From NCBI GenBank assembly GCA_028689775.1, contig JAQVCM010000001.1, positions 186,001 through 250,000 of the forward strand: a stretch of DNA of 64,000 bases, given 5' to 3'. Origin of the DNA: Crocinitomicaceae bacterium. Lineage in GTDB: Bacteria; Bacteroidota; Bacteroidia; Flavobacteriales_D; Crocinitomicaceae. Under the pieces are notes generated by a model that was given only the letters and a program-made list of their open reading frames with translations, searched no databases and had not been told where the DNA came from. The position numbers and the translations under genes were made by a program. Numbering within the stretch: the first letter of the stretch is position 1; each line of letters starts with the position of its first letter. Shown here piece by piece: positions 24,266 to 33,515 of this stretch.

Positions 24266-25204
24266 ATGAAGATAGGAATAGATATTTTAGGAGGTGATTT
24301 CGCTCCAGATTGCAACATATCTGGAGCGATATTAGCTCAAAAAGAACTTCCTCAGGATGCTACCATCGTTCTGATAGGCGACCAAGAACAAATCTTGAGT
24401 AGCCTAAATTCGCGTGGAGTTAATCCTGAGTTATTCGAGATAGTACATGCACCTGATGTCATTACGATGCACGATCATCCAACGAAGGCAATTCCTCAAA
24501 AGCCAAACAGCTCCATTGCAGTAGGTTTTGAGTTATTAGCTAACAAAGAGTTGGATGCATTTGCAAGTACTGGTAATACTGGTGCTATGCTTGTTGGTGC
24601 GATTTATAAAATCCATACGGTACCTGGTATTCATAGACCTTGTATCACTTCTGTATTGCCTACAATTGACGGTGAAAATTCCATTCTATTAGATGTTGGT
24701 TCAAACTCGGATTGCAAACCAGAAACACTGGTTCAATTTGCTGTTTTAGGATCTTTGTATTCTAAAAATGTTTATGGAGTTGAAAACCCAAAAGTAGCCT
24801 TGCTAAACATTGGAGAGGAAGCATCGAAAGGAAACCTTTTGACAGTTGCAACACACAAGTTACTTGAAGAAACCAAAGGCATTAATTTCATTGGAAACAT
24901 AGAAGGTAGAGATATCTTTTCTGGTACAGCCGATGTAATTGTTTGCGACGGATTTACAGGAAACATCGTGTTGAAAGAAGCAGAAGGGATTTTTACATTG
25001 ATGAAAAAACGTGGAATTAAAGACGAATATTTTGATCGTTTTAATTACGAAAATTACGGAGGAACACCGATCTTAGGTGTTCAAGGAAACGTAATTATCG
25101 GACATGGAATTTCAAATGACAAAGCAGTTAAAAACATGATATTGCATTCGTACGAAGTCGCAAGATCAGGTTTACCTAGTAAAATTAACGAAGCATTTAA
25201 TTGA
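24266..25204 (+). CDS. plsX: Phosphate acyltransferase
   Basis: A 312-residue PlsX, a peripheral membrane enzyme that turns acyl-ACP into acyl-phosphate, the donor for the first glycerolipid acylation. Typical segments: IGIDILGGDFAPDCNISGA (the family DxxGGDxAP start), SSIAVGFELL, STGNTGAMLVGA, LLDVGSN, LNIGEEASKGN and VCDGFTGNIVLKEAEG. Length slightly under E. coli PlsX (356). It ends 1 nt before the fabH ATG, so the two are coupled. Confidence 0.95.
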   Translation: MKIGIDILGGDFAPDCNISGAILAQKELPQDATIVLIGDQEQILSSLNSRGVNPELFEIVHAPDVITMHDHPTKAIPQKPNSSIAVGFELLANKELDAFASTGNTGAMLVGAIYKIHTVPGIHRPCITSVLPTIDGENSILLDVGSNSDCKPETLVQFAVLGSLYSKNVYGVENPKVALLNIGEEASKGNLLTVATHKLLEETKGINFIGNIEGRDIFSGTADVIVCDGFTGNIVLKEAEGIFTLMKKRGIKDEYFDRFNYENYGGTPILGVQGNVIIGHGISNDKAVKNMILHSYEVARSGLPSKINEAFN

Positions 25205-25205
25205 T

Positions 25206-26195
25206 ATGAGTAAAATTACAGCAGCCATCACAGGTGTTCACGGATACTTACCAGAAACAGTGGTAACCAATCACGATCTAGCAAAAATGGTAGATACAAC
25301 TGATGAATGGATTCTCTCAAGGACTGGTATTTCAGAACGAAGAATCATGAAAAATGGTGCCTCGTCTGATATGGCAGCTGAAGCTGTAAAGGGTTTGCTT
25401 GCCAAGAAAGGCTTGAGTCCATTGGACATTGAGTTAGTAATTCTTGCAACGGTAACACCGGATTATCCGTTTCCAAGTACCGCAAACGTTGTTTGTGATA
25501 AAGTTGGTATGACCAATGCTTGGGGATTTGATTTGAAAGCGGCTTGTTCAGGTTTTATTTTTGCACTTGAAACAGGAACCAAATTCATCACTTCAGGAAC
25601 ACATAAAAGAGTCATCGTAATTGGAGTAGATATGATGAGCTCAATCATCGACTACGAAGATCGCGCTACCTGTGTGATTTTTGGTGATGGAGCAGGTGCT
25701 GTTCTTTTAGAACCGAATGAAGAAGGTTTGGGAGTGATTGATGCTGTATTGAAAACAGACGGTTCAGGTAGAAAATACTTGATTCAACCAGCTGGAGGAT
25801 CTGCAAATCCACCGACCATCAAAACGGTTGAAAACAGAGATCACTTTGTGAAACAAGAAGGAAAAGCTGTTTTTAAATTTGCCGTTACCAACATGGCTGA
25901 TGTTTCAGCTGAGATTATGGAACGTAATAATTTAACCAGTGAAACGGTTGACTGGTTAGTTCCGCATCAAGCGAACTTACGAATTATCGATGCAACTGCA
26001 GAGCGCATGGGTTTATCGAAAGATAAAGTCATGGTCAACATTCAAAAATATGGAAATACAACTGCCGGAACTTTGCCACTTTGTTTGTGGGATTGGGAAA
26101 AGCAGCTAAAGAAAGGCGATAACGTGGTGCTTTCCGCATTTGGTGGAGGATTTACTTGGGGTGCGATTTACCTCAAATGGGCATACAATTCTTAG
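25206..26195 (+). CDS. fabH: 3-oxoacyl-ACP synthase III
   Basis: A 329-residue KAS III that starts fatty-acid chains by condensing acyl-CoA with malonyl-ACP. Catalytic residues are visible: Cys114 in KAACSGF, His in WLVPHQANLRI (about 252) and Asn in KYGNTTAG (about 282). Arg and Trp for CoA binding appear in DEWILSRTGI. Standard length. Immediately after plsX; accB follows after 38 bp, completing a lipid initiation operon. Confidence 0.96.
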   Translation: MSKITAAITGVHGYLPETVVTNHDLAKMVDTTDEWILSRTGISERRIMKNGASSDMAAEAVKGLLAKKGLSPLDIELVILATVTPDYPFPSTANVVCDKVGMTNAWGFDLKAACSGFIFALETGTKFITSGTHKRVIVIGVDMMSSIIDYEDRATCVIFGDGAGAVLLEPNEEGLGVIDAVLKTDGSGRKYLIQPAGGSANPPTIKTVENRDHFVKQEGKAVFKFAVTNMADVSAEIMERNNLTSETVDWLVPHQANLRIIDATAERMGLSKDKVMVNIQKYGNTTAGTLPLCLWDWEKQLKKGDNVVLSAFGGGFTWGAIYLKWAYNS

Positions 26196-26233
26196 AAAAA
26201 TTATTATATTCACAAAATTAAAATCTCGAAATT

Positions 26234-26719
26234 ATGAATTTAAACGAAATCCAAGATTTAATCAAGTTCGTTGCTAAATCTGGCGTATGCGAAGTTGAAA
26301 TCGAAAGAAAAGACTTTAAGATCACCATTAAGTCAGAATCAAAACAAAAAGAACAACAAATTATATATCAGAATGCACCAGTTGCAATGCAGCAAGCTCC
26401 AGTAGCAGCGCCAGTTGCAGCAGTTGCCGCTCCAGCAGCAGCTCCGGTTGCGGCAGAACCAGCTTCTGATGATTCTAAATACATCGTTGTAAAATCACCG
26501 ATGATTGGTACTTTTTACCGTTCTTCTTCGCCAGATAAAGATCCGTTTATCCAAGTTGGTAGTACAATCAACACTGGAATGCCGGTTTGTATCATTGAAG
26601 CTATGAAGTTATTCAATGAAATTGAAGCAGAAGTTTCTGGTAAAATTGTTAAGATTTTGGTAGATGACGCTTCTCCTGTAGAGTACGATCAACCATTATT
26701 CTTGGTAGATCCAGCGTAA
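26234..26719 (+). CDS. accB: Biotin carboxyl carrier protein
   Basis: A 161-residue BCCP subunit of acetyl-CoA carboxylase. The N-terminal part (1-45) mediates assembly, an Ala/Pro/Val linker (about 46-77) follows, and the biotinyl domain ends the protein with Lys125 in the EAMKLF motif. [20 protein letters not shown] contains the thumb seen in AccB proteins. Paired with accC 60 bp downstream. Confidence 0.96.
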   Translation: MNLNEIQDLIKFVAKSGVCEVEIERKDFKITIKSESKQKEQQIIYQNAPVAMQQAPVAAPVAAVAAPAAAPVAAEPASDDSKYIVVKSPMIGTFYRSSSPDKDPFIQVGSTINTGMPVCIIEAMKLFNEIEAEVSGKIVKILVDDASPVEYDQPLFLVDPA

Positions 26720-26779
26720 TCAATTAACAATTCAGACTTCAATTTTTTGAAGGATGTATTTTAATTTTAAGACTAAATT

Positions 26780-28114
26780 ATGTTCAAAAAAATACTAATC
26801 GCCAACAGAGGTGAGATTGCTTTGCGAATCATTCGTACTTGCAAGGAAATGGGCATCAAGACGGTAGCTGTTTATTCTACAGCAGATAAAGATTCTTTAC
26901 CAGTGCGTTTTGCAGACGAAGCAGTTTGTATCGGACCAGCGGTAAGTTCTAAATCATACTTGTCTATTCCAAACATCATTGCTGCTGCTGAGATTACCAA
27001 TGCAGATGCAATTCACCCTGGATATGGTTTCCTTTCTGAAAACGCTCGTTTTTCAGAAATTTGCCAAAAACACAACATTAAATTTATCGGTGCTCTTCCA
27101 GAACAAATTGATGGAATGGGTGACAAAGCAACGGCTAAAGCTACGATGCTAGCTGCTGGCGTTCCTTGTATTCCTGGTTCTAAAGGTTTGTTGAAAGACG
27201 TTGAGGATGCCAAAAAACAAGCTCAAAAGATTGTATATCCTGTCATTATGAAAGCAACTGCTGGAGGTGGTGGTAAAGGAATGCGTATCGTTTGGAAAGA
27301 AGAAGACATTGAAGAAGCATGGAACTCTGCTCGTCAAGAGGCAGGTGCAGCTTTCGGAAACGATGGTATTTACATGGAGAAATACATCGAAGAACCACGT
27401 CACATTGAGATCCAAATTGCTGGTGACCAATTTGGAACGGTTTGTCACATGTCTGAAAGAGATTGCTCTATTCAACGTAGACACCAAAAATTGATCGAGG
27501 AAACGCCTTCTCCGTTTATGACGGATGAATTGCGTGAGAAAATGGGTCAAGCAGCTATGAAAGCAGCGAAAGCTGTGAAATATGAAGGTGTTGGTACAGT
27601 TGAGTTCTTGGTTGACAAGAACAGAGATTTCTACTTCATGGAAATGAATACGAGAATTCAAGTGGAGCACACCATTACGGAAGAAGTAATCAACTTCGAT
27701 TTAATTAAAGAACAAATTAAAATCGCTGCTGGATATACGATTTCGGGGAAAAACTATTATCCACAAATGCACGCGATTCAATGCCGTATTAACGCAGAAG
27801 ATCCGTACAAAGATTTTAGACCTTCTCCGGGAAAAATTACTTCTTATCATTCACCAGGTGGACACGGAGTTCGTATCGATACGCACGCGTATGCTGGGTA
27901 CACGATTCCTTCCAACTATGACTCGATGATTTCTAAATTAATTGTAGTAGCTCAAACAAGAGAAGAAGCAATTTTGAAAATGAAACGTGCATTGGATGAA
28001 TACATCATCGAAGGTGTAAAAACAACGATTCCTTTCCACCAGAAATTAATGGAAAACGAAAAGTTTAATAAAGGTGATTTTACAACTGCCTTCATGGATA
28101 CATTTGAATTTTAA
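26780..28114 (+). CDS. accC: Biotin carboxylase
   Basis: A 444-residue ATP-grasp enzyme that carboxylates biotin on BCCP with bicarbonate. N-terminal [18 protein letters not shown], glycine-rich ATP lid [12 protein letters not shown], substrate loop [15 protein letters not shown] and [16 protein letters not shown] (Mg and bicarbonate ligands) are all present. Length matches E. coli AccC (449). Last gene of the operon; a strong hairpin terminator follows 22 nt later. The carboxyltransferase subunits are not in the window. Confidence 0.96.
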   Translation: MFKKILIANRGEIALRIIRTCKEMGIKTVAVYSTADKDSLPVRFADEAVCIGPAVSSKSYLSIPNIIAAAEITNADAIHPGYGFLSENARFSEICQKHNIKFIGALPEQIDGMGDKATAKATMLAAGVPCIPGSKGLLKDVEDAKKQAQKIVYPVIMKATAGGGGKGMRIVWKEEDIEEAWNSARQEAGAAFGNDGIYMEKYIEEPRHIEIQIAGDQFGTVCHMSERDCSIQRRHQKLIEETPSPFMTDELREKMGQAAMKAAKAVKYEGVGTVEFLVDKNRDFYFMEMNTRIQVEHTITEEVINFDLIKEQIKIAAGYTISGKNYYPQMHAIQCRINAEDPYKDFRPSPGKITSYHSPGGHGVRIDTHAYAGYTIPSNYDSMISKLIVVAQTREEAILKMKRALDEYIIEGVKTTIPFHQKLMENEKFNKGDFTTAFMDTFEF

Positions 28115-28136
28115 GACGATCGTCTTTTCAGATATT

Positions 28137-28168
28137 AAAAAAGGGAATCAATTTGATTCCCTTTTTTT
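28137..28168 (+). terminator. Terminator of the accBC operon
   Basis: AAGGGAATCA (28141-28150) pairs with TGATTCCCTT (28154-28163) over a 3-nt loop, followed by T8. A-run on the left makes it usable for the convergent MscS gene too. Confidence 0.88.
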
Positions 28169-28195
28169 TGCACTTATGTTTTTTTATGTAGGATG

Positions 28196-29326
28196 TTAAT
28201 CGTTCGCAGTTTTAGTTTCGTCTTCATTTTGTTTCGAAAATTGCACATACCGATTCGGAACTGGAATTTCGACTTTGTATTGTCTGAAAAGGCGATCAAT
28301 TTCGTATCGAATCTCCGATTTATAATTGTTAGAATCCCACGTTTGATCTGCCCAAAACAACAATTCTAACTCCAAGCCACGTTCACTAAATTCTCGCAAC
28401 CGAACCGCAATTTCTTCGCGCTTGTTTACTTTTGGATGACTTAATGCCGCTTGTCGAATCAATTTGATGGCCAATTCTGTATCTGAATTAAATGCAATGG
28501 CCAAGGTGACACGGAAACGCATCGTCGGTTTGCCATGACTCCAGTTTTCAACATATTCTTGCGTTAATCTGGCGTTTGGAATTAAAATTACATTTCCATC
28601 TCGAGTTTCAATTTCAGTGGTGCGAACATTGATTTTTAGAATCCGTGCAACAATGGGTTCGCGGTATTTTGAATCCTCGATTTCAATGATGTCTCCGATT
28701 TTAATAGATCCTTCGTAAAGAAGAATTAGTCCAGAAACCCAATCCTTGAAAACATCTTGAAGTCCTAATCCAATACCAACTAAAATTGCGGCAGAACCTC
28801 CTAAAAAGACACTTGGATTAATGTTTAGTTCTTGCAAGCATAAAAAGAAAACAACCATGTAAACGATATACGTTGTAGTTTTACCATACACGTATTCAGT
28901 ACTCGAATCAAATTCTGATTTGGATCTAAATTTTCGATTGTAATAGAGTTTCATCAAGTTGATCAACATTTTTCCGCCAATGATGGTGACGATAATGAAG
29001 ATTATTTGAAAGAAGTTGATTTTCAGTTTACTGAATTGGATGATGTCATACGTCAGGAATTCTTTGAAACTAATGTTTTCATTGTTTATGCCAAAGCTCA
29101 TGATGGCGATATAGCCGGCCAATAGATAAACACTTTGCGCTAAAAATTTTAAAATCGATGTATTTCTTCCTTCTAAACTGATGTTAGCACCAATCAAATA
29201 ACGCTTCATCGACCGGTGAATCACTATACGAAGAAGATATGCCACAAAGAAAATCACAAACAAAGCGATTAAATTCAAGAGGCAAACTTCGTAAGGTCCA
29301 AAGCGAAATAAGGTGTAACTCATCAT
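28196..29326 (-). CDS. MscS-family mechanosensitive channel
   Basis: A 376-residue small-conductance mechanosensitive channel protein that releases solutes under membrane tension. Four membrane helices are seen: near 14-36, 60-80, 105-125 and 150-185. The pore helix contains GGSAAILVGIGLGLQDVFKD, the glycine/alanine packing of TM3. The cytosolic beta domain follows (IKIGDIIEIEDSKYREPIVA, NAVLIPNARLTQE-like VILIPNARLTQE). Longer than E. coli MscS through an extra N-terminal helix pair. Convergent with accC; tail is hydrophilic. Confidence 0.9.
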   Translation of the reverse strand: MMSYTLFRFGPYEVCLLNLIALFVIFFVAYLLRIVIHRSMKRYLIGANISLEGRNTSILKFLAQSVYLLAGYIAIMSFGINNENISFKEFLTYDIIQFSKLKINFFQIIFIIVTIIGGKMLINLMKLYYNRKFRSKSEFDSSTEYVYGKTTTYIVYMVVFFLCLQELNINPSVFLGGSAAILVGIGLGLQDVFKDWVSGLILLYEGSIKIGDIIEIEDSKYREPIVARILKINVRTTEIETRDGNVILIPNARLTQEYVENWSHGKPTMRFRVTLAIAFNSDTELAIKLIRQAALSHPKVNKREEIAVRLREFSERGLELELLFWADQTWDSNNYKSEIRYEIDRLFRQYKVEIPVPNRYVQFSKQNEDETKTAND

Positions 29327-29391
29327 AGAATGAATGATTTAATTGTTTTAGTGTGTAAAAATACACAATTATCTTTGGAATACTTCTCTTC

Positions 29392-31695
29392 TTATTCTTC
29401 CAAATAAACGCGGTGCACTCTTCGCGAAATAGAAGTTAACACTTCATAAGGAATGGTCTCCATTTTATCAGATAGACTCGCAAGCGACTGGTTTTCTCCA
29501 ATTATTTCTACGCCATCTCCTTCAAATGTTGCGACATCCGTCACGTCAATCATGGTCATATCCATACACACATTTCCGATGATTGGACACCATTTTTCTT
29601 GCACATAAAAACCACCCACACCATTTCCTAAACTTCGTTTAAAACCGTCTGCATAACCAACAGGAACTACTGCAATTGACATGTCTCTTGGTGCAACAAA
29701 CGTTCTGCTATAACCAACAGTTTCGCCTTGCTTGATCTTTTTAATTTGAGAAATAACACTTTTCCATCCGATTGCTGGAATTAAATGTTGTTGGACTTTT
29801 GGGTTCGAACTGTAGCCATATATTCCAATTCCAATGCGTACCATGTCCATTTGCGCTTGGGTGTATCGAGCCGTTCCTTCGGTGTTGAGAATGTGTCTGA
29901 TGAATTGATAAGACAATCTTTCAGAAATAATTGCCGTTGCTTCTTCAAAACGTTTGATTTGATTCAAGGTAAAAGCTTCATCAACAGGATTATCCGCATC
30001 AGCTAAATGAGAATAAACTCCTTTTAATTTGATCTCAGGTTGTGCCTGAAAAATGTCGATTACTTGATGAATAGCGGCAGGTTCAAAACCCAAGCGTCTC
30101 ATTCCGGTATCTATTTTCAAGTGAACGGGATAGTTTTCTAAGTTTTGCATGATTAAATGTTTGACAAAACTTTCCAACATTTCGAACGAGTAAATCGCTG
30201 GTTCAAGTTGGTAATTGATGATGTCGTTAAATCCATCTTCTTCGGCATTCATCACTAAAATCGGAAGTGTAATTCCATTGTTTCGCAGTTCAACTCCTTC
30301 ATCTGCATACGCAACTCCAAGGTAATCTACGCCAACTTTTTCAAGAAATTCACTCATTTTTACGGCTCCAGAACCGTAGGATGCAGCTTTGACCATCACC
30401 AAAAGTTTGGTTGTAGATTCAATTAAATTTCGGTAATAACTTAAGTTTTGCTTGATGGCTGAAAAATTAACTTCAACGACGGTTTTGTGTTTTCTCAACT
30501 GAAAAAGAGCTGCTATTTTTTGAGCTTGAGCAGATCTACTTCCTTTAATTAAAACAACGCTGTCGTTGATTTCATCCAAAGGCAAGGTTTCATCTTTGGT
30601 GATTTGATATATGGCATTCAAATCAAATTGATCTAAAATCTGATTCAATTCCAAACGGCGATTTTCTGTAATTTGATCGGCAACGATGATGGCAACTCTT
30701 TTTTTACCATTTGCCAAACTCAATTGGTATTCTAAACTTTGCGTCAATGCCTCCAAATCGAGGTTATAGGAATCGTTGATAATTAAGTTTCCTTGAATTC
30801 CATCGAATGTTTCCATTCGCAAAGCTAGACGTGGCAAGGTTTTAATACGCTCAATGATCAAATCTTTGTCGATGTCTAAATGCAAAGCAAAAGCAACGGA
30901 TAGGGATACATTTTCCAAACTCGCTTTGTCTTGAAAAGGAGCATGTTTTAAGTAGTTTTTATAATCTTCTGGTGCAACCGCAAATGCATTCATTTCCGAC
31001 ATTTGACTATCAGAAAGTGGAATGTTTGGATTAAACCATGTGGCATTTGTTCCCGTAAACAAGATGGATTTCTCATGAATTTTTTGTTCCAAGGATTCGA
31101 AGTTTTCCGAATGTGCTGAACCAATCGCCGTAAATATTCCTTGTGTTGGCCGAATCATTTCATACAAGCTTTGCATTTCATTGGGCTTTGAGATTCCAGC
31201 TTCAATCAACGCAATTTGGTGTTGATTGGACATTTCCAAAATTGATAATGCAACACCCAATTGAGAATTGTAACTTTTTGGACTTCGTACAACTTTCATT
31301 TCACCAGAAATCAAATGGTAAATCCATTCTTTTACAATTGTTTTACCAACGCTTCCGGTAATTGCGATGACGGGATAATTGAATTTTTGTCGGTGAAAAG
31401 CAGCTAGTTTTTGCAGCGCTTTTAAGGGATTATCCACTTCGATAAAAAAAGCATCCGCATCTAGTTTCGACTTTCCTTTCTGCACGACCAAATATCGAAT
31501 CCCTTTTGCAATGGCATCCTCTATAAAATCGTGACCATCTCTAAAATTTCCTTCCATTGCGAAAAAAACCGTCGAATCTGGATGAATGATTTTTCGGGTG
31601 TCAAACGCTACAGAATTGATTATTTCATCTGTCTGAACCGTTTGCTCAGAACCGATAACTTCTATTAATTTTGTGAGAGAGATGTTCAATTTCAT
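29392..31695 (-). CDS. murF-alr: MurF-alanine racemase fusion
   Basis: A 767-residue bifunctional enzyme of peptidoglycan precursor synthesis. Residues 1-400 are MurF-like, adding D-Ala-D-Ala to UDP-MurNAc-tripeptide: P-loop TGSVGKT (113-119), IALIEAGIS, and NDSYNLD (307-313). Residues about 404-767 are a PLP alanine racemase: Lys436 in MVKAASYGSG binds PLP, and Tyr662 in GETVGYSRTF is the second base; NVCMDMTMIDVT and the final RVHRVYLEE fit. The fusion, known in Bacteroidota, puts D-Ala production and use in one chain. tdk lies 6 nt upstream on the same strand. Confidence 0.94.
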   Translation of the reverse strand: MKLNISLTKLIEVIGSEQTVQTDEIINSVAFDTRKIIHPDSTVFFAMEGNFRDGHDFIEDAIAKGIRYLVVQKGKSKLDADAFFIEVDNPLKALQKLAAFHRQKFNYPVIAITGSVGKTIVKEWIYHLISGEMKVVRSPKSYNSQLGVALSILEMSNQHQIALIEAGISKPNEMQSLYEMIRPTQGIFTAIGSAHSENFESLEQKIHEKSILFTGTNATWFNPNIPLSDSQMSEMNAFAVAPEDYKNYLKHAPFQDKASLENVSLSVAFALHLDIDKDLIIERIKTLPRLALRMETFDGIQGNLIINDSYNLDLEALTQSLEYQLSLANGKKRVAIIVADQITENRRLELNQILDQFDLNAIYQITKDETLPLDEINDSVVLIKGSRSAQAQKIAALFQLRKHKTVVEVNFSAIKQNLSYYRNLIESTTKLLVMVKAASYGSGAVKMSEFLEKVGVDYLGVAYADEGVELRNNGITLPILVMNAEEDGFNDIINYQLEPAIYSFEMLESFVKHLIMQNLENYPVHLKIDTGMRRLGFEPAAIHQVIDIFQAQPEIKLKGVYSHLADADNPVDEAFTLNQIKRFEEATAIISERLSYQFIRHILNTEGTARYTQAQMDMVRIGIGIYGYSSNPKVQQHLIPAIGWKSVISQIKKIKQGETVGYSRTFVAPRDMSIAVVPVGYADGFKRSLGNGVGGFYVQEKWCPIIGNVCMDMTMIDVTDVATFEGDGVEIIGENQSLASLSDKMETIPYEVLTSISRRVHRVYLEE

Positions 31696-31701
31696 GCGCT
31701 C

Positions 31702-32286
31702 TTATTTTTGCTGTTTATTGGCTTTGTTGTAACAAGCACGACAAAGCGGTTCGTATTTTTCGATTGCGCCAACCAACACTTGTTCTTTAGAAGAAACAGT
31801 TCGGTGAGAGATGTACGCTAAATTTCCGCAGGAAACACAGATTGCATGTACTTTTGTGACATATTCTGCGCTTGCCATGAGTAAAGGCATTGGTCCAAAT
31901 CCATTGCCTTGAAAATCCATGTCCAAACCGGCACAAAGAACACGAACACCAGCATTTGCTAATTTTTTACTGACCTCAACGATACCTGCATCAAAAAACT
32001 GTGCCTCGTCAAATGCCACGATGCGTTCATTTTTCCAAATATTAAAAACGTCATCGGCACGATCGATCACTACAGAATCCAAACTCGAACCTTTGTGACT
32101 AATCACGGCATTGGATGCAAATCGATTGTCTGTTTTGGGTTTGAACAAAAGGATTTTCTGATTCGCAAATTCTGCCCTTCTCAAACGGCGAATTAATTCT
32201 TCAGTTTTACCTGAAAACATCGAACCACAAATCACCTCTATCCACCCGTGCTGCTTTCCTTCAGCAGGAAATTGATCCAAAAACAT
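31702..32286 (-). CDS. tdk: Thymidine kinase, type II
   Basis: A 194-residue type II thymidine kinase for thymidine salvage. P-loop GSMFSGKTEE (21-30), Walker B-like VAFDEAQFF, and the lasso region with ICVSCG ... PLCRACYNK giving the four zinc cysteines. Length matches bacterial Tdk. It is the first gene of a unit with murF-alr (6 nt apart). Divergent from the acidic protein at 32455. Confidence 0.95.
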   Translation of the reverse strand: MFLDQFPAEGKQHGWIEVICGSMFSGKTEELIRRLRRAEFANQKILLFKPKTDNRFASNAVISHKGSSLDSVVIDRADDVFNIWKNERIVAFDEAQFFDAGIVEVSKKLANAGVRVLCAGLDMDFQGNGFGPMPLLMASAEYVTKVHAICVSCGNLAYISHRTVSSKEQVLVGAIEKYEPLCRACYNKANKQQK

Positions 32287-32361
32287 AAACTACTTTTAGG
32301 TTATTAACATCGTTATCATAAGAAAAAATCAAAAAATGTTTTTTTAGGGATTAACATTGCT

Positions 32362-32369
32362 TAATTTTG
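32362..32369 (+). promoter_or_regulatory. -7 promoter box of acidic repeat protein gene
   Basis: TAATTTTG matches the Bacteroidota -7 box, about 85 nt before the ATG at 32455, in the divergent region with tdk. No definite -33 partner. Confidence 0.4.
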
Positions 32370-32454
32370 TCGCTAAGATAACTCATTAAATTTCTGCAAG
32401 CATCAAGTTGGTTAGCAACTTTCCATTTTTGTTGAAATTAAAAAGAATTTAAAA

Positions 32455-33468
32455 ATGTCAAACTTCACCTCTTTGGAAAATATGATCACTGAAATTCAGT
32501 CCTTGATCAACAAAATGAATACTGGAAATCTTCAACTGGAAGAACTAGAAACTTTGAATGATTTGACGCGTGAATTGAATGAACGCATTGTGATTTTAAA
32601 GTATAAATCTTACGAGGAAAAAGTTTTTGGAGTAAGTTCAAAAGTGGAAGAAAAATCGATTTCAGATCAAGAAATTCAAAATGTTATTTCAGACATGTCT
32701 AATTTCTTAACAAATGACACCTCTGAAATGCTAGTAGAAGAAGAAAGTTTAGATTCTATCTTAGAGCGAAAAGTTGCCGTTGACGAGTCAGAAGCAACCA
32801 CCGAAGTAGGTGTTGAAACAGAGGCTGAAATTGATGCCGAAGCAGAGACAGATGCCGAAGCTCCAATTTTTGGATTTGATTTATTTGAGAGCAATACACC
32901 AGCATCTTTTGCGCCAGAAGTGCATTACGAGAAGGAAACATACACGCAATCAACGCCAGAACCAATCGCTTCTATTCAGCCTGAAGTGAAAGAGGTAATC
33001 GCTCCAGCTGAAGCGGTAAAAGTGGTGGAAGAAGCAGTTTCTGAACCAAATTTTATTTCAAATGTGGTTGAAGAACCGGAAGTTATTATCCCTGATGCTG
33101 TTGAAGAACCAGCAGTTGTTATTCCTGATGCGGTAGATGAGTTTGTACATTCAGAAGAAATTAGTACCCGTTCTGAGACAGATGTTTTTAGAAGTTTTCA
33201 AGGATTAGATAGTGGTTCTCGTTTGATGTCGCCAAAAATTCAAAGTTTAGTTGGTGCGTTCGGTTTGAACGAAAAACTACAATGCATCCGTGAGTTATAC
33301 AACGGTTCAAGTGAAGAATTCAATCAAGCAATTGAAAAAGTAGATCACCAAACTAGTTTTGAAGAGGCTAAGCATGTTCTTGCGAAAAACGCAATTGCCA
33401 ATTCTTGGGATTTAGATTCTAATCTGGTGAACGAATTTTTACAAAAAGTAGAAAGACGTTTTCTGTAA
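32455..33468 (+). CDS. Acidic protein with internal repeats, conserved C-terminal domain
   Basis: A 337-residue cytosolic protein of unknown function. The N-terminal 70 residues are helical (SLINKMNTGNLQLEELETLN, likely coiled coil). The middle, about 75-245, is low-complexity and very acidic (VETEAEIDAEAETDAEAP), including two tandem 11-residue units around EEPEVIIPDAV. The C-terminal 90 residues form a conserved helical domain (MSPKIQSLVGAFGLNEKLQC, IRELYNGSSEEFNQAIEKV, then EFLQKVERRF) seen at the end of other Bacteroidota hypothetical proteins as far as I recall. No signal or membrane segment. Next gene 48 bp on. Confidence 0.7.
   Translation: MSNFTSLENMITEIQSLINKMNTGNLQLEELETLNDLTRELNERIVILKYKSYEEKVFGVSSKVEEKSISDQEIQNVISDMSNFLTNDTSEMLVEEESLDSILERKVAVDESEATTEVGVETEAEIDAEAETDAEAPIFGFDLFESNTPASFAPEVHYEKETYTQSTPEPIASIQPEVKEVIAPAEAVKVVEEAVSEPNFISNVVEEPEVIIPDAVEEPAVVIPDAVDEFVHSEEISTRSETDVFRSFQGLDSGSRLMSPKIQSLVGAFGLNEKLQCIRELYNGSSEEFNQAIEKVDHQTSFEEAKHVLAKNAIANSWDLDSNLVNEFLQKVERRFL
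33067..33132. repeat. Tandem 33-bp coding repeat
   Basis: Two units starting at 33067 and 33100 encode VEEPEVIIPDA and VEEPAVVIPDA inside the acidic linker. Low-complexity expansion. Confidence 0.7.
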
Positions 33469-33515
33469 ATCTTGATAAATTATTGTATTTTAGCTCTTCA
33501 ATAATTTTATATTTG

